A stretch of 10,699 nucleotides of DNA, taken from the NCBI GenBank assembly GCA_963966275.1, contig CAWZYQ010000135.1:1-10699 (forward strand), given 5' to 3'. Below, one piece after another: positions 1 through 6,970 of this stretch. A program made the translations under genes and the position numbers. The notes under the pieces were generated by a model. It saw only the letters and a program-made list of their open reading frames with translations. It was not told the DNA's origin and searched no databases. Position 1 is the stretch's first letter. Each line of letters opens with the position of its first letter. Source of the stretch: UBA10427 sp003500135 (lineage in GTDB: Bacteria; Bacteroidota; Bacteroidia; Cytophagales; Cyclobacteriaceae).

Positions 1-75
1 ATTAAAAAGCCTGTGCAGATAGTAGACATAGCGGTTACTCTCCATTCAATATTTCGTAACCCACTCGTAAACTGT

Positions 76-169
76 ATCTAACAAATATCATAGAAATCTG
101 CTGTAGTGCATATCCTGCGGGATACGACCATACACAGAACGTTAGACTCAAGCTATGTCAGTCGTATCC
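76..169. repeat. Nested and competing inverted repeats upstream of the toxin-antitoxin pair
   Basis: No gene is recognisable in bases 1-187. The stretch holds three short inverted repeats: TCTAAC at 77-82 with GTTAGA at 141-146; TATCC at 111-115 with GGATA at 120-124 (four-base loop); and GGATACGAC at 120-128 with GTCGTATCC at 161-169 (nine perfect pairs, 32-base loop). The second and third share GGATA, so in RNA they could not form together. The last arm ends 18 bases before the antitoxin ATG. An operator or leader structure for the following operon is possible, but this is inference. I found no TAnnTTTG promoter box here. Confidence 0.4.
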
Positions 170-187
170 TTTATCGATCTTTATTAT

Positions 188-431
188 ATGAGTATAATTG
201 GAAAACATATAACTTTAGACCCTGAAATCCTGAACGGCCAGCCTGTTTTTACCGGAACCCGTGTGCCAGTACTGACACTTTTTTTGGTATTTGGAGAAAG
301 GAATGACCATTGAGGAATTTCTAGAAGATTTTCCAAGTATTACAAGGGAACAAGCTATCGGCGTGATAGAGATTGCAAATAAAATTGTTGATTCCGGGCA
401 GTTGGACAAGATATATGAAAGTTTTAATTGA
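188..431 (+). pseudogene. DUF433-family antitoxin, frameshifted in a T7 run
   Basis: From ATG 188 the frame reads MSIIGKHITLDPEILNGQPV and on through FTGTRVPV, the conserved DUF433 start (I-C-G-x-P-x-x-x-G-T-R-[IV]-P-V type). It then hits a stop at 311-313 after 41 residues. Removing one T from the seven-T run at 279-285 restores an 80-residue protein. It continues YLEKGMTIEEFLEDFPSITR and ends at the TGA at 429-431. This matches the usual DUF433 length and its 'G-x-S-x-E-E-[IL]-L-x-D-[YF]-P-x-[LI]-T' core. DUF433 proteins are small DNA-binding antitoxins commonly paired with PIN-like DUF5615 toxins, as here. The restored reading frame overlaps the toxin start by 17 bases. The break is in a homopolymer, so a sequencing error, a true inactivating indel or transcriptional slippage are all possible. 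The family call is sure; the functional state is not. Confidence 0.8.
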
Positions 432-683
432 CGAAAACCTACCTAAGCCCCTCAAAATAGACCTTCCTGAACACGAAATAATTTTCATTGTTTCTGACAT
501 GAGTTGGAATAGCAAGAAGAACGGTGAACTACTTAAATTAATGTTGAATGAAGGTTTTGATGTTTTTTAACTTTTGACCGTAACCTACAATATCAACAGA
601 GTTCTGCCAAGTGCCCAATTGCAGTATTTGTAATGAATGCTGAAGACAATGCTTATTTAACTTTAAAACCTTTAGTACCATAA
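415..683 (+). pseudogene. DUF5615 PIN-like toxin, frameshifted in a T6 run
   Basis: ATG 415 opens MKVLIDENLP, the acidic 'hDENLP' start of DUF5615 / Mut7-C-like PIN nucleases (Asp6, Glu7). It is followed by SDMSWNSKKNGELLKL, typical of Bacteroidota members. The frame stops at 568-570 after 51 residues. Adding one T to the six-T run at 563-568 reopens it as DVFLTFDRNLQYQQ, which carries the second conserved acidic block (Asp55 in TFDRN). It runs to the TAA at 681-683, giving 89 residues. Family members are often nearer 110, so the C-terminus may also be short. The family is inferred to be the ribonuclease-type toxin of a type II pair, and the upstream overlapping DUF433 gene fits that. As written, the catalytic second half is not translated in frame, so the toxin should be inactive unless the base call is wrong or slippage occurs. 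Confidence 0.78.
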
Positions 684-841
684 ACCATACAGCATAATTT
701 GATCTATTTTGCCAATGACTGGGATTGGTGGGTTCAGGTAATGAATAGCATCGCGGATTATTCCTGATTTAATCGATATTTGTTATTTAAATAGTGATTA
801 ATTCAGTTTTTATCCTGGCGAAATGGCAGGTAAGTACATAA
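684..841. other. Gene-free convergent gap, left part
   Basis: I see no supportable gene here. The stretch lies between the 3' end of the toxin remnant and the palindrome array. It contains a weak CCAAT/ATTGG hairpin (712-716 with 724-728) without a T tract, and an AT-rich segment at about 765-815 that includes the 10-bp palindrome TATTTAAATA at 784-793. No convincing terminator for the toxin operon is visible. Confidence 0.5.
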
Positions 842-932
842 TGCCCATAGGCATACGTATGCGATGCCTTTTGCATGCGTATGTGGCACCCCCTGACATC
901 TATATGTCTACCCCCTTCACATACGTATGTCT
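842..932. repeat. Four tandem 22-23 bp units, each centred on a CATACGTATG-like palindrome
   Basis: Four consecutive units span 842-864, 865-887, 888-909 and 910-932. Their ten-base cores start at 852, 874, 897 and 920, that is 22, 23 and 23 bp apart, about two turns of B-DNA. The cores are CATACGTATG, CATGCGTATG, CATCTATATG and CATACGTATG. Core 1 extends to the perfect 12-mer GCATACGTATGC (851-862). Core 4 extends to ACATACGTATGT (919-930). Core 3 keeps symmetric arms GACAT/ATGTC (895-908). Units 3 and 4 also share the spacer ACCCCCT and a trailing TGTCT. The array sits between convergent genes with no downstream promoter to control. A multi-site binding array for a dimeric protein is the simplest reading. 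A decayed tandem repeat is the alternative. Confidence 0.7.
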
Positions 933-1014
933 CAGGGTTCGGTCTTAAATCATTGGTTTTTTGCTTTTTGCGGAATTGGTTATTTTATTCGACATATTAT
1001 CCAAAATGTAACCG

Positions 1015-1950
1015 TTACACCGGCGATAATTTTTTGCCCAGCGCTTCTTTTTGGGGCAGCAATGGTTTGATCTTATCCGTTATTTCATTTTGGAGGTTTT
1101 CCAGGATTTTCTTTTTCACAAAATGTCGGTGCACTACCAATCCCACGCTTCGGTAGGGTACCGGTTCCACGAAACCGCTGATATGCTTGTTTTCTTCCTC
1201 TGTGAGCCCCAGGGTAGACAAGTAAGGCAACAGGGTGGCGGCCCCGTTAACCTTGACAAACCTCAAAAGGCTATCGATTGATCCCGCTTTATAATCAAAA
1301 TTCAGTTTATTCTTCAGCGGTTTTTTGTGGAGGTCACAAAGGTTGATTACCTGTGTGCGCATACAGTGCCCTTCCTCCAGCAGGCATAAATTGCTCATGT
1401 CCAGTTTGCCGCTCACCAGTTGCCGTGCATTTTCCGCGCTGGCATCATAGTAGACAAACGGTTCATCATAAAGCTCGATTTCCAAGAGGTCTCTGTCCTG
1501 TAGAGGGATGGATAATATGCCGATATCCAGTTCCCGCGATTTGATTTGCCTGATGATCTCTCCGGTCGTTTGTTCCTTTACCTCAATATTGAGGTTGGGA
1601 AATCGACTGGCGAAGTTTTGCAAAAAAAGCGGTAAAAGGAAGGGGGCAATAGTCGGGATGACAGAAATAGTCAGGCTTCCTTTAATTTCCCCTTTGATTT
1701 CTTTGGTCAGCTCCTTTAACTGATCAATTTCCCTGGTGATCACTTTCAACTGTTCGATAATCGCTTCACCTTCAGTAGTAATTTCCACCGGCTTTTTTTT
1801 ACGGTCAAATATCTTAATGCCGATCTCGTCTTCAAATTTGGAAATCATTGTGCTCAAGGTGGATTGAGTGATGAAGCATTTCTCTGCCGACAATTCGAAG
1901 TGCCGTAAATCAGCTACCGCCAACACATATTGGAACTGCTGTATGTTCAT
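1015..1950 (-). CDS. oxyR: OxyR, LysR-family peroxide sensor-regulator
   Basis: This 311-residue LysR-type regulator has an N-terminal winged helix-turn-helix (about 1-60: FQYVLAVADLRHFELSAEK, then ITQSTLSTMISKFE), a linker helix (about 60-90) and a periplasmic-binding-protein-like sensor domain (about 92-300). The decisive motif is LLEEGHCMRTQVINLC, with Cys196 and Cys205 nine residues apart. E. coli OxyR Cys199 and Cys208, which form the peroxide-induced disulfide, have the same spacing inside the same 'EDGHC-R-Q' context. An extra Cys189 lies just upstream. The later SLLRFVKVNGAATLLPYLS also matches OxyR. It is divergent from katG with 105 bp between start codons, the classic arrangement for OxyR controlling KatG. 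It should act in the cytoplasm as a peroxide-activated tetramer. The ATG at 1950 gives the standard LysR N-terminus. Its stop codon overlaps a perfect TGTAAC-C-GTTACA palindrome (1007-1019). Confidence 0.93.
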   Translation of the reverse strand: MNIQQFQYVLAVADLRHFELSAEKCFITQSTLSTMISKFEDEIGIKIFDRKKKPVEITTEGEAIIEQLKVITREIDQLKELTKEIKGEIKGSLTISVIPTIAPFLLPLFLQNFASRFPNLNIEVKEQTTGEIIRQIKSRELDIGILSIPLQDRDLLEIELYDEPFVYYDASAENARQLVSGKLDMSNLCLLEEGHCMRTQVINLCDLHKKPLKNKLNFDYKAGSIDSLLRFVKVNGAATLLPYLSTLGLTEEENKHISGFVEPVPYRSVGLVVHRHFVKKKILENLQNEITDKIKPLLPQKEALGKKLSPV

Positions 1951-1958
1951 CTATTTTA

Positions 1959-1988
1959 TCAATATTGTTATTGAAAATATCGTTTTCA
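1959..1988. promoter_or_regulatory. Probable OxyR operator: two overlapping inverted repeats
   Basis: The oxyR-katG intergenic region contains TCAATA-N4-TATTGA (1959-1974) overlapping TGAAAA-N5-TTTTCA (1972-1988). Their centres are about 13.5 bp apart. LysR regulators bind short AT-rich dyads in tandem, and OxyR binds an elongated site of several such dyads. The second repeat lies about 20-30 bp upstream of the katG -7 box, the expected position for an activator at the -33 region. The first lies 9 bp from the oxyR ATG, where it could autorepress. Binding is inferred from position and symmetry. Confidence 0.55.
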
Positions 1989-2006
1989 TAAAACAAATTA
2001 AGTGAT

Positions 2007-2014
2007 TATTTTTG
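2007..2014 (+). promoter_or_regulatory. katG promoter -7 box (TATTTTTG)
   Basis: TATTTTTG matches the Bacteroidota primary-sigma -7 consensus TAnnTTTG exactly. It lies 41 bases before the katG ATG, predicting a transcript start near 2020 and a leader of about 35 bases. No good TTG-type -33 element is present about 19 bp upstream. Instead the position is taken by the right half of the inverted repeat at 1972-1988, which fits an activator-dependent promoter. Confidence 0.55.
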
Positions 2015-2055
2015 ATAAAACATCGTAACCCATTAATACTTTAAATACCTACAAC

Positions 2056-4386
2056 ATGAAACATCTATTAACACTACTAATGCTGACTTTGTCCGTTACC
2101 GTGTATGGGCAGGACATGTCGGGAGCAGCTAAATGTCCGGTGCTCCATGGGCGTGCGGACAACAGTGAAGCTGGAAACGCATCCGATTACGAGGTTAATT
2201 CAGTAAAGGATGATGAAAAGATTGGGCGAAATGCCAAAACACTAAAGGACTGGTGGCCCAACCGGCTGGATCTGAGTGTTTTGCGCCAACACTCTTCCTT
2301 ATCTGACCCCATGGGCGAAGGTTTTGACTACAGGGAGGCTTTTACGGACCTCGATTATGCGGCATTGAAAAAAGATATTGAGGAGGTATTGACCGATTCG
2401 CAGGATTGGTGGCCGGCAGATTGGGGGCACTATGGGGGGCTGTTTATCAGAATGGCGTGGCATAGCGCGGGAACATATCGTACCGGTGACGGTCGCGGCG
2501 GATCACGTGAAGGACAGCAGCGCTTTGCGCCAATCAATAGCTGGCCCGACAATGCCAACCTGGACAAAGCGAGAAGACTGCTCTGGCCGGTCAAAAAGAA
2601 ATATGGTAATAAGATCTCCTGGGCCGATCTGATGATCCTTACGGGAAATGTGGCTCTGGAATCTATGGGATTTGAAACCATTGGTTTTGCCGGCGGCCGT
2701 GAGGATGTATGGGAGCCTGCGAGCAATGTGTATTGGGGCTCGGAAAGCAAGTGGCTGGAAGACAAGCGGTATAAGGGTGACCGGGAACTGGAAACACCCC
2801 TCGCCGCAGTGCAAATGGGCCTGATCTATGTAAACCCCGAAGGGCCCAATGGCGATCCGGATCCCGTTGCAGCCGCAGTAGATATTCGGGAAACATTCGG
2901 TAGAATGGGTATGAACGATGAAGAAACCGTTGCACTAATTGCCGGGGGCCATACCCTGGGTAAAACGCATGGCGCCGGTGACGCATCTCATGTGGGGCCA
3001 AACCCCGAAGCTGCTGAAATTGAAGAACAAGGCTTCGGATGGAAAAGCGACTACAATTCCGGAAAAGGAAAAGACGCGATCACTTCGGGACTGGAAGTAA
3101 TCTGGACTGCCACCCCAACAGAATGGGGCCATGGTTTTTTCGCCAGCCTTTTTGAAAATGAGTGGGAGTTAACGAAAAGCCCGGCCGGTGCACACCAGTG
3201 GGTGGCCAAAGACCCCGAGGTAATGGTTCCCGATGCATTTGACTCCACAAAAATGCTGAAGCCCACCATGCTCACCACCGACCTTTCGCTGCGATATGAC
3301 CCTGTATACGAAAAAATTTCGAGGAGATTTTATGAAAACCCGGAAGCGTTCAATGAAGCTTTTGCCAAAGCATGGTTTAAACTGACCCACCGTGATATGG
3401 GGCCAAAAACGGCTTACCTCGGACCTGAAATCCCGAACGTGGATTTCATATGGCAAGACCCCATACCAGAGGTTGATCATGAACTTGTGGATGAAAAGGA
3501 CATTGATAAACTCAAAAGCGCTATTTCAGGATCAGGGCTGGGTACCCGTGAAATGGTTGTAACCGCCTGGGCATCTGCCTCCATTTACCGCGATTCGGAC
3601 CGAAAGGGCGGGGCAAACGGGGCACGGATCCGACTTGAACCACAACGAAACTGGGACGTGAACAATCCGGAAGAGTTGGAGAAGGTTTTATCTGTTTACG
3701 AAGAGATCCAACAGGATTTTAATAGTAAGGCAAAAGGGAATAAAAAAGTATCCATGGCCGATCTCATCGTTTTAGGAGGTAATGTTGGTGTGGAAACTGC
3801 CGCTAAAAATGCCGGTGTAGACATTGAGCTGCCGTTTAATCCCGGTAGGATGGATGCCCTGCAGGAGCAGACGGATGCCGAGTCAATGGCAGTGTTAGAG
3901 CCTATGGCCGATGGTTTCCGCAATTATCAAAAAACACAATATACACTTACTACGGAAGAACTGTTGGTGGATAAGGCTCAACTGTTGACCCTTACGGCTC
4001 CTGAAATGACCGTTCTGCTGGGAGGCATGCGGGTAATGGATGCCAACTATGACCACTCCAAACACGGGGTGTTTACAGAAAATCCCGGGACATTAAGCAA
4101 CGACTTCTTTGTGAACCTGCTCGATATGGGTACGGAATGGAAGCCCATTTTTGATGATAAGCTTGTGTTCGAAGGACGGCACAGAAAAACCGGGGAAGTG
4201 AAGTGGACCGCAACACGTGCCGATCTGGTTTTTGGTTCCAACTCCGAACTCAGGGCGCTAGCTGAGGTATATGCCAGCGACGATGCCAGGGAGAAGTTTG
4301 TAAAAGACTTTGCCAAAGCCTGGGCCAAAGTAATGGAGCTGGATCGATTCGACCTGAAAAATGCGGCTTACGCATCAAATAAATAA
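2056..4386 (+). CDS. katG: Catalase-peroxidase KatG with an N-terminal export signal
   Basis: This 776-residue bifunctional haem catalase-peroxidase decomposes H2O2. Both KatG halves are present. The N-terminal catalytic domain shows distal Arg132, Trp135 and His136 (IRMAWHSAGTYR). Tyr258 (IYVNPEG) and Met284 (FGRMG) complete the Met-Tyr-Trp adduct with Trp135, which is required for catalase activity. It also has Asp165 (SWPDN), proximal haem ligand His299 (GGHTLGKTHG), Trp350, Asp409 and the mobile Arg446. The C-terminal half is the usual degenerate, haem-free copy. Cytosolic KatGs are about 720-740 residues. The extra length is at the N-terminus: MKHLLTLLMLTLSVTVYG looks like a Sec signal peptide, placed just before the canonical 'KCPVLHG' start. 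It is therefore probably periplasmic, like KatP-type enzymes. There is no Shine-Dalgarno sequence, which is normal for this phylum. The gene is divergent from oxyR and presumably OxyR-activated, and it ends at a strong terminator. Confidence 0.96.
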   Translation: MKHLLTLLMLTLSVTVYGQDMSGAAKCPVLHGRADNSEAGNASDYEVNSVKDDEKIGRNAKTLKDWWPNRLDLSVLRQHSSLSDPMGEGFDYREAFTDLDYAALKKDIEEVLTDSQDWWPADWGHYGGLFIRMAWHSAGTYRTGDGRGGSREGQQRFAPINSWPDNANLDKARRLLWPVKKKYGNKISWADLMILTGNVALESMGFETIGFAGGREDVWEPASNVYWGSESKWLEDKRYKGDRELETPLAAVQMGLIYVNPEGPNGDPDPVAAAVDIRETFGRMGMNDEETVALIAGGHTLGKTHGAGDASHVGPNPEAAEIEEQGFGWKSDYNSGKGKDAITSGLEVIWTATPTEWGHGFFASLFENEWELTKSPAGAHQWVAKDPEVMVPDAFDSTKMLKPTMLTTDLSLRYDPVYEKISRRFYENPEAFNEAFAKAWFKLTHRDMGPKTAYLGPEIPNVDFIWQDPIPEVDHELVDEKDIDKLKSAISGSGLGTREMVVTAWASASIYRDSDRKGGANGARIRLEPQRNWDVNNPEELEKVLSVYEEIQQDFNSKAKGNKKVSMADLIVLGGNVGVETAAKNAGVDIELPFNPGRMDALQEQTDAESMAVLEPMADGFRNYQKTQYTLTTEELLVDKAQLLTLTAPEMTVLLGGMRVMDANYDHSKHGVFTENPGTLSNDFFVNLLDMGTEWKPIFDDKLVFEGRHRKTGEVKWTATRADLVFGSNSELRALAEVYASDDAREKFVKDFAKAWAKVMELDRFDLKNAAYASNK

Positions 4387-4420
4387 GACTATTTCAGCAA
4401 TTTCTCATGACAATTTAGCG

Positions 4421-4450
4421 TAAAGGGCCGGTCATTTGACCGGCTTTTTT
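4421..4450. terminator. Hairpin terminator between katG and the M23 peptidase gene
   Basis: GCCGGTC (4427-4433) pairs perfectly with GACCGGC (4438-4444) around an ATTT loop, followed by six Ts (4445-4450). An A-rich stretch (AAA, 4422-4424) lies on the other side. It sits 40 bases after the katG stop and right beside the stop of the convergent M23 gene, so it probably ends katG transcripts and may also serve the minus strand, where the U tract is only three bases. Confidence 0.88.
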
Positions 4451-4451
4451 G

Positions 4452-6377
4452 CTAATAAATGGTCGTGGAGTAGGTTTTTGTATTATTTACCTGGTCTCTT
4501 ACCTTAATTACCATTTCTCCTTTAAAAGGAGTTTCTTCGTTTCGTTTCTCCGACCAGATCAGGTTTCTCTTGTAGTCATAATTCATAAGCACCCATTCGC
4601 CGTCAATCCTTACTTCAAAGTCCTTTATTCCCGACAATTCGTCCTTTATATAGGCCATGATGTTATTCCGGTTGTTCGCTACCATTCTGATCGTTGGCGC
4701 CACACTATCGGTTAACAAAGTATAGGCGCCCAGGTCTCTTGTGTAAAATGTGATTTGGTCGCCCTGCCAATCGCCGCCGGTGTAGCTGAAGCTTCGATGG
4801 TTATAGGCGCTGTACACTCGTGTGCGTGTTTTGTCCGGGTAGTCTTTCTTTGGTTTCAGCTTTACTTTTATATTTTTTCTCAGAGGCACTTCCTGATCAC
4901 CAATTTCAAAATACTCCCGGTCACTCTCCAGCTCATCGATATAGTCTGTTTTGAGGTATAAAGTGTCGAAAAGGGTGGTTTTAAAGAACTGGATATCCAT
5001 ATGCGGCTGATAATAGGAGAATTCCGTTTCTGAAGGGACCATCATTTCAATTCCGGGCTTTAAAGTCACACCGCATACCTGTATTGAGTCCGGAATTCCT
5101 ATGGTAAGGTCCCAGAGATAGACGGCATAACCGTCAACCTGGTAGGCCGTATTGAGATCGTACTTTAGCCGGTTGGCAAAAACTTCAGCAAAGTACCCGT
5201 TTCCTTCATTTCTTTTCGCCATAAACATCAAAGTGTTTTCATAAACCTCATAGCGATTGGGCTCAAAGATATCCGTTTTACCAAAGAACTGATTGGTTGG
5301 TTTAGCGCCGCGCAATACGAAGTTTACCTGGCGGGTATTTCCGTAGGCGTCGGTCAGATCGATTCGTACTTTATGATCAAGGGTGTCGTTGATATGAAGT
5401 ATGCCTTTGTCAATGGATTTTTGGAAAATGTTAAGGGTATTCCCGTCTTCCACATACATCTTTTGGTAGTTCCTTCTTTTTCTTACCCGCATTTTATGGT
5501 CCCGGTACACGAGTAAATTCCTGTTTTTGCTGAAAGGGATTTCATTGATCAAAATATCGGTGACAATCGTATCATCTACGGTCATTTTGATTTTCGGAAC
5601 GCCATTTCGGTTGGGCACGCCGTTTAGCTGGTCATAACAATCGATCATTACCCCGATTTTCCCATGGACTTCTATCGGGCGGCTGATATGATAGTTGCCA
5701 CCGGCCATGTAGGGGTCAAATTCAAACGTTCCGAACTGATCGTTGACCCTTGAATTATGATCGAGCGTGCGAATGCCAATATAGCGCACCACAGGAGCAA
5801 TATTGTCACGTATTTCAGAGAATCCGAAGTCGAGCGGATTAATGGGGCGTTGCCTGGAGTCCCTGATCTCAAAGTGCAGATGAGGCCCTGAAGATGACCC
5901 GCTATTACCACTATACGCCACCAATTCGCCCCTTTTTACCTGAAATTGATCTTTCCCAGGGAATAGCTCTATTTCAAAAGTCTCTTTTTGGTATTGATGG
6001 CTGCGTATATATGCTGCGATATCATCGCGATAGCTTTCAAGGTGGGCATATACTGAAGTAGTACCGTATTTAGGATGGTAAATGTAGAGGGCATTGCCAT
6101 ATCCTCCCGATTGTATTTTGATACGGCTTACATAGCCATCGGCTGTAGAGTATATTTCAAGACCGGTTCGTCCGCCTGTTTTAACGTCGATACCGCCATG
6201 GAAATGACTGCCTCTCAGTTCACCCATAGAGCCTGCCAGGTAATTGGCCTGACCGGGGTTGATTGGGAAATAATAAGGGGAGTCGCTATTAAATGCCAGC
6301 AAACTCAGAAAAACAAAAACTAAGAAAATGTAGGTTACGGATGGTTTATTTAATCTCAACTTCAAGTTTCTTTTCAT
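4452..6377 (-). CDS. M23-family (LytM-like) peptidase with a long C-terminal beta-rich region
   Basis: The product is a 641-residue envelope protein. Lys/Arg residues and a hydrophobic run (about 14-29, YIFLVFVFLSLLAF) form a signal peptide or anchor. The M23 zinc-peptidase domain covers about residues 45-185. It has HFHGGID (ligands His60 and Asp64), YAHL (His112) and GPHLHFEI (His166, with ligand His168), so the full catalytic set is intact. Such enzymes cut peptidoglycan cross-bridges or stems. The remaining 450 or so residues are beta-rich without a family I recognise. They include a GPI-like spacing of Asp/Tyr strands and an Ig-like final segment ending IKVRDQVNNTKTY. This long tail is common in Bacteroidota M23 proteins. 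I chose the ATG at 6377. A TTG at 6407 would add ten residues ahead of the signal sequence and a longer overlap with the upstream gene. Even so, the start lies 32 bases inside the FAH-family gene, which suggests translational coupling. Confidence 0.88.
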   Translation of the reverse strand: MKRNLKLRLNKPSVTYIFLVFVFLSLLAFNSDSPYYFPINPGQANYLAGSMGELRGSHFHGGIDVKTGGRTGLEIYSTADGYVSRIKIQSGGYGNALYIYHPKYGTTSVYAHLESYRDDIAAYIRSHQYQKETFEIELFPGKDQFQVKRGELVAYSGNSGSSSGPHLHFEIRDSRQRPINPLDFGFSEIRDNIAPVVRYIGIRTLDHNSRVNDQFGTFEFDPYMAGGNYHISRPIEVHGKIGVMIDCYDQLNGVPNRNGVPKIKMTVDDTIVTDILINEIPFSKNRNLLVYRDHKMRVRKRRNYQKMYVEDGNTLNIFQKSIDKGILHINDTLDHKVRIDLTDAYGNTRQVNFVLRGAKPTNQFFGKTDIFEPNRYEVYENTLMFMAKRNEGNGYFAEVFANRLKYDLNTAYQVDGYAVYLWDLTIGIPDSIQVCGVTLKPGIEMMVPSETEFSYYQPHMDIQFFKTTLFDTLYLKTDYIDELESDREYFEIGDQEVPLRKNIKVKLKPKKDYPDKTRTRVYSAYNHRSFSYTGGDWQGDQITFYTRDLGAYTLLTDSVAPTIRMVANNRNNIMAYIKDELSGIKDFEVRIDGEWVLMNYDYKRNLIWSEKRNEETPFKGEMVIKVRDQVNNTKTYSTTIY

Positions 6378-6957
6378 TTTCAATAAAAGCTTCCAAAGTG
6401 TCGCCAATTTTGATAGGCCCGACGCCTTTTGGTGTTCCGGTAAAAAGTATATCGCCTTTTTTTAAGGTAAAAAACTGGGATACGTAGCTGATAATATAGT
6501 CAAAATCATACAACATCAAACTGGTATTGCCCTGCTGTTTCCATTCCCCGTTTTGCTTCAGGCCAAAATTAAGGTTTGACAGGTCAGGGAACTGTTCTTT
6601 AGGCACAAAGCCTGAAATAGGGGCCGAGCCATTAAATCCTTTGGCAATCGCCCATGGAAGCCCTTTTTCTTTGGCTTTTGACTGAAGGTCGCGCGCTGTG
6701 AAGTCTATCCCGATACCTATTTCGTCAAAGTAATTGTTAGCGTGTTGCTTTTCGACATACTTGCCTTCTTTTGAAATCTTTAAAAGTATTTCTACTTCAA
6801 AGTGGATGTCCTTTGTAAAGTCAGGATAGTAAAAAGGCTGGTTGTTTTTGAGGATTGCGGTATCGGGCTTGGTAAAAATAACCGGCTCATCCGGTCTTTC
6901 GTTATCTAACTCAGCAATATGTTCGGCGTAATTGCGGCCTATAGCTATAATTTTCAT
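6346..6957 (-). CDS. Fumarylacetoacetate hydrolase-family enzyme (FAHD1/YcgM-like)
   Basis: This 203-residue protein is the compact single-domain form of the FAH family. Members act on 2-oxo acids, as acylpyruvate hydrolases, oxaloacetate decarboxylases or 2-hydroxyheptadienedioate isomerases. The start MKIIAIGRNYAEHIAEL carries the conserved His14. IHFEVEILLKI supplies metal ligands Glu54 and Glu56, and GIDFTARDLQ supplies Asp85. AKGFNGSAPIS and LFTGTPKGVGPI are the usual active-site and C-terminal signatures. The frame is open upstream to a TTG at 7041, but the ATG at 6957 gives the family N-terminus. It is first in an overlapping pair with the M23 gene, with no obvious functional link. The specific substrate cannot be told from sequence; oxaloacetate or acylpyruvates are the likely guess by similarity to FAHD1. 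Confidence 0.9.
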   Translation of the reverse strand: MKIIAIGRNYAEHIAELDNERPDEPVIFTKPDTAILKNNQPFYYPDFTKDIHFEVEILLKISKEGKYVEKQHANNYFDEIGIGIDFTARDLQSKAKEKGLPWAIAKGFNGSAPISGFVPKEQFPDLSNLNFGLKQNGEWKQQGNTSLMLYDFDYIISYVSQFFTLKKGDILFTGTPKGVGPIKIGDTLEAFIENEKKLEVEIK

Positions 6958-6970
6958 AAAACTATTATTT

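Noticed and set aside
76..147. Integron attC-like ends (ATCTAAC and GTTAGAC, 72 bp apart) in front of a toxin-antitoxin pair
   Set aside because: The outer boxes fit RYYYAAC / GTTRRRY, but the inner L boxes are not complementary, the hairpin is lopsided, no matching site follows the pair, and no integrase is present.
842..932. CRISPR array
   Set aside because: Units are only 22-23 bp in total with degenerate repeats and no unique spacers of normal length; no cas genes are nearby.
1007..1019. TGTAAC-C-GTTACA palindrome as the oxyR terminator
   Set aside because: The stem is six pairs with a one-base loop, overlaps the stop codon and has no T tract, so termination is not supported.
875..1156. 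Plus-strand 93-codon frame over the palindrome array and the oxyR 3' end
   Set aside because: It begins inside the repeat array, has unusual composition with no recognisable domain, and lies antisense to the well-supported oxyR.
2430..4328. Several antisense and overlapping frames of 65-112 codons within katG
   Set aside because: They are shadows of the high-quality katG frame, with no domains and no start signals.
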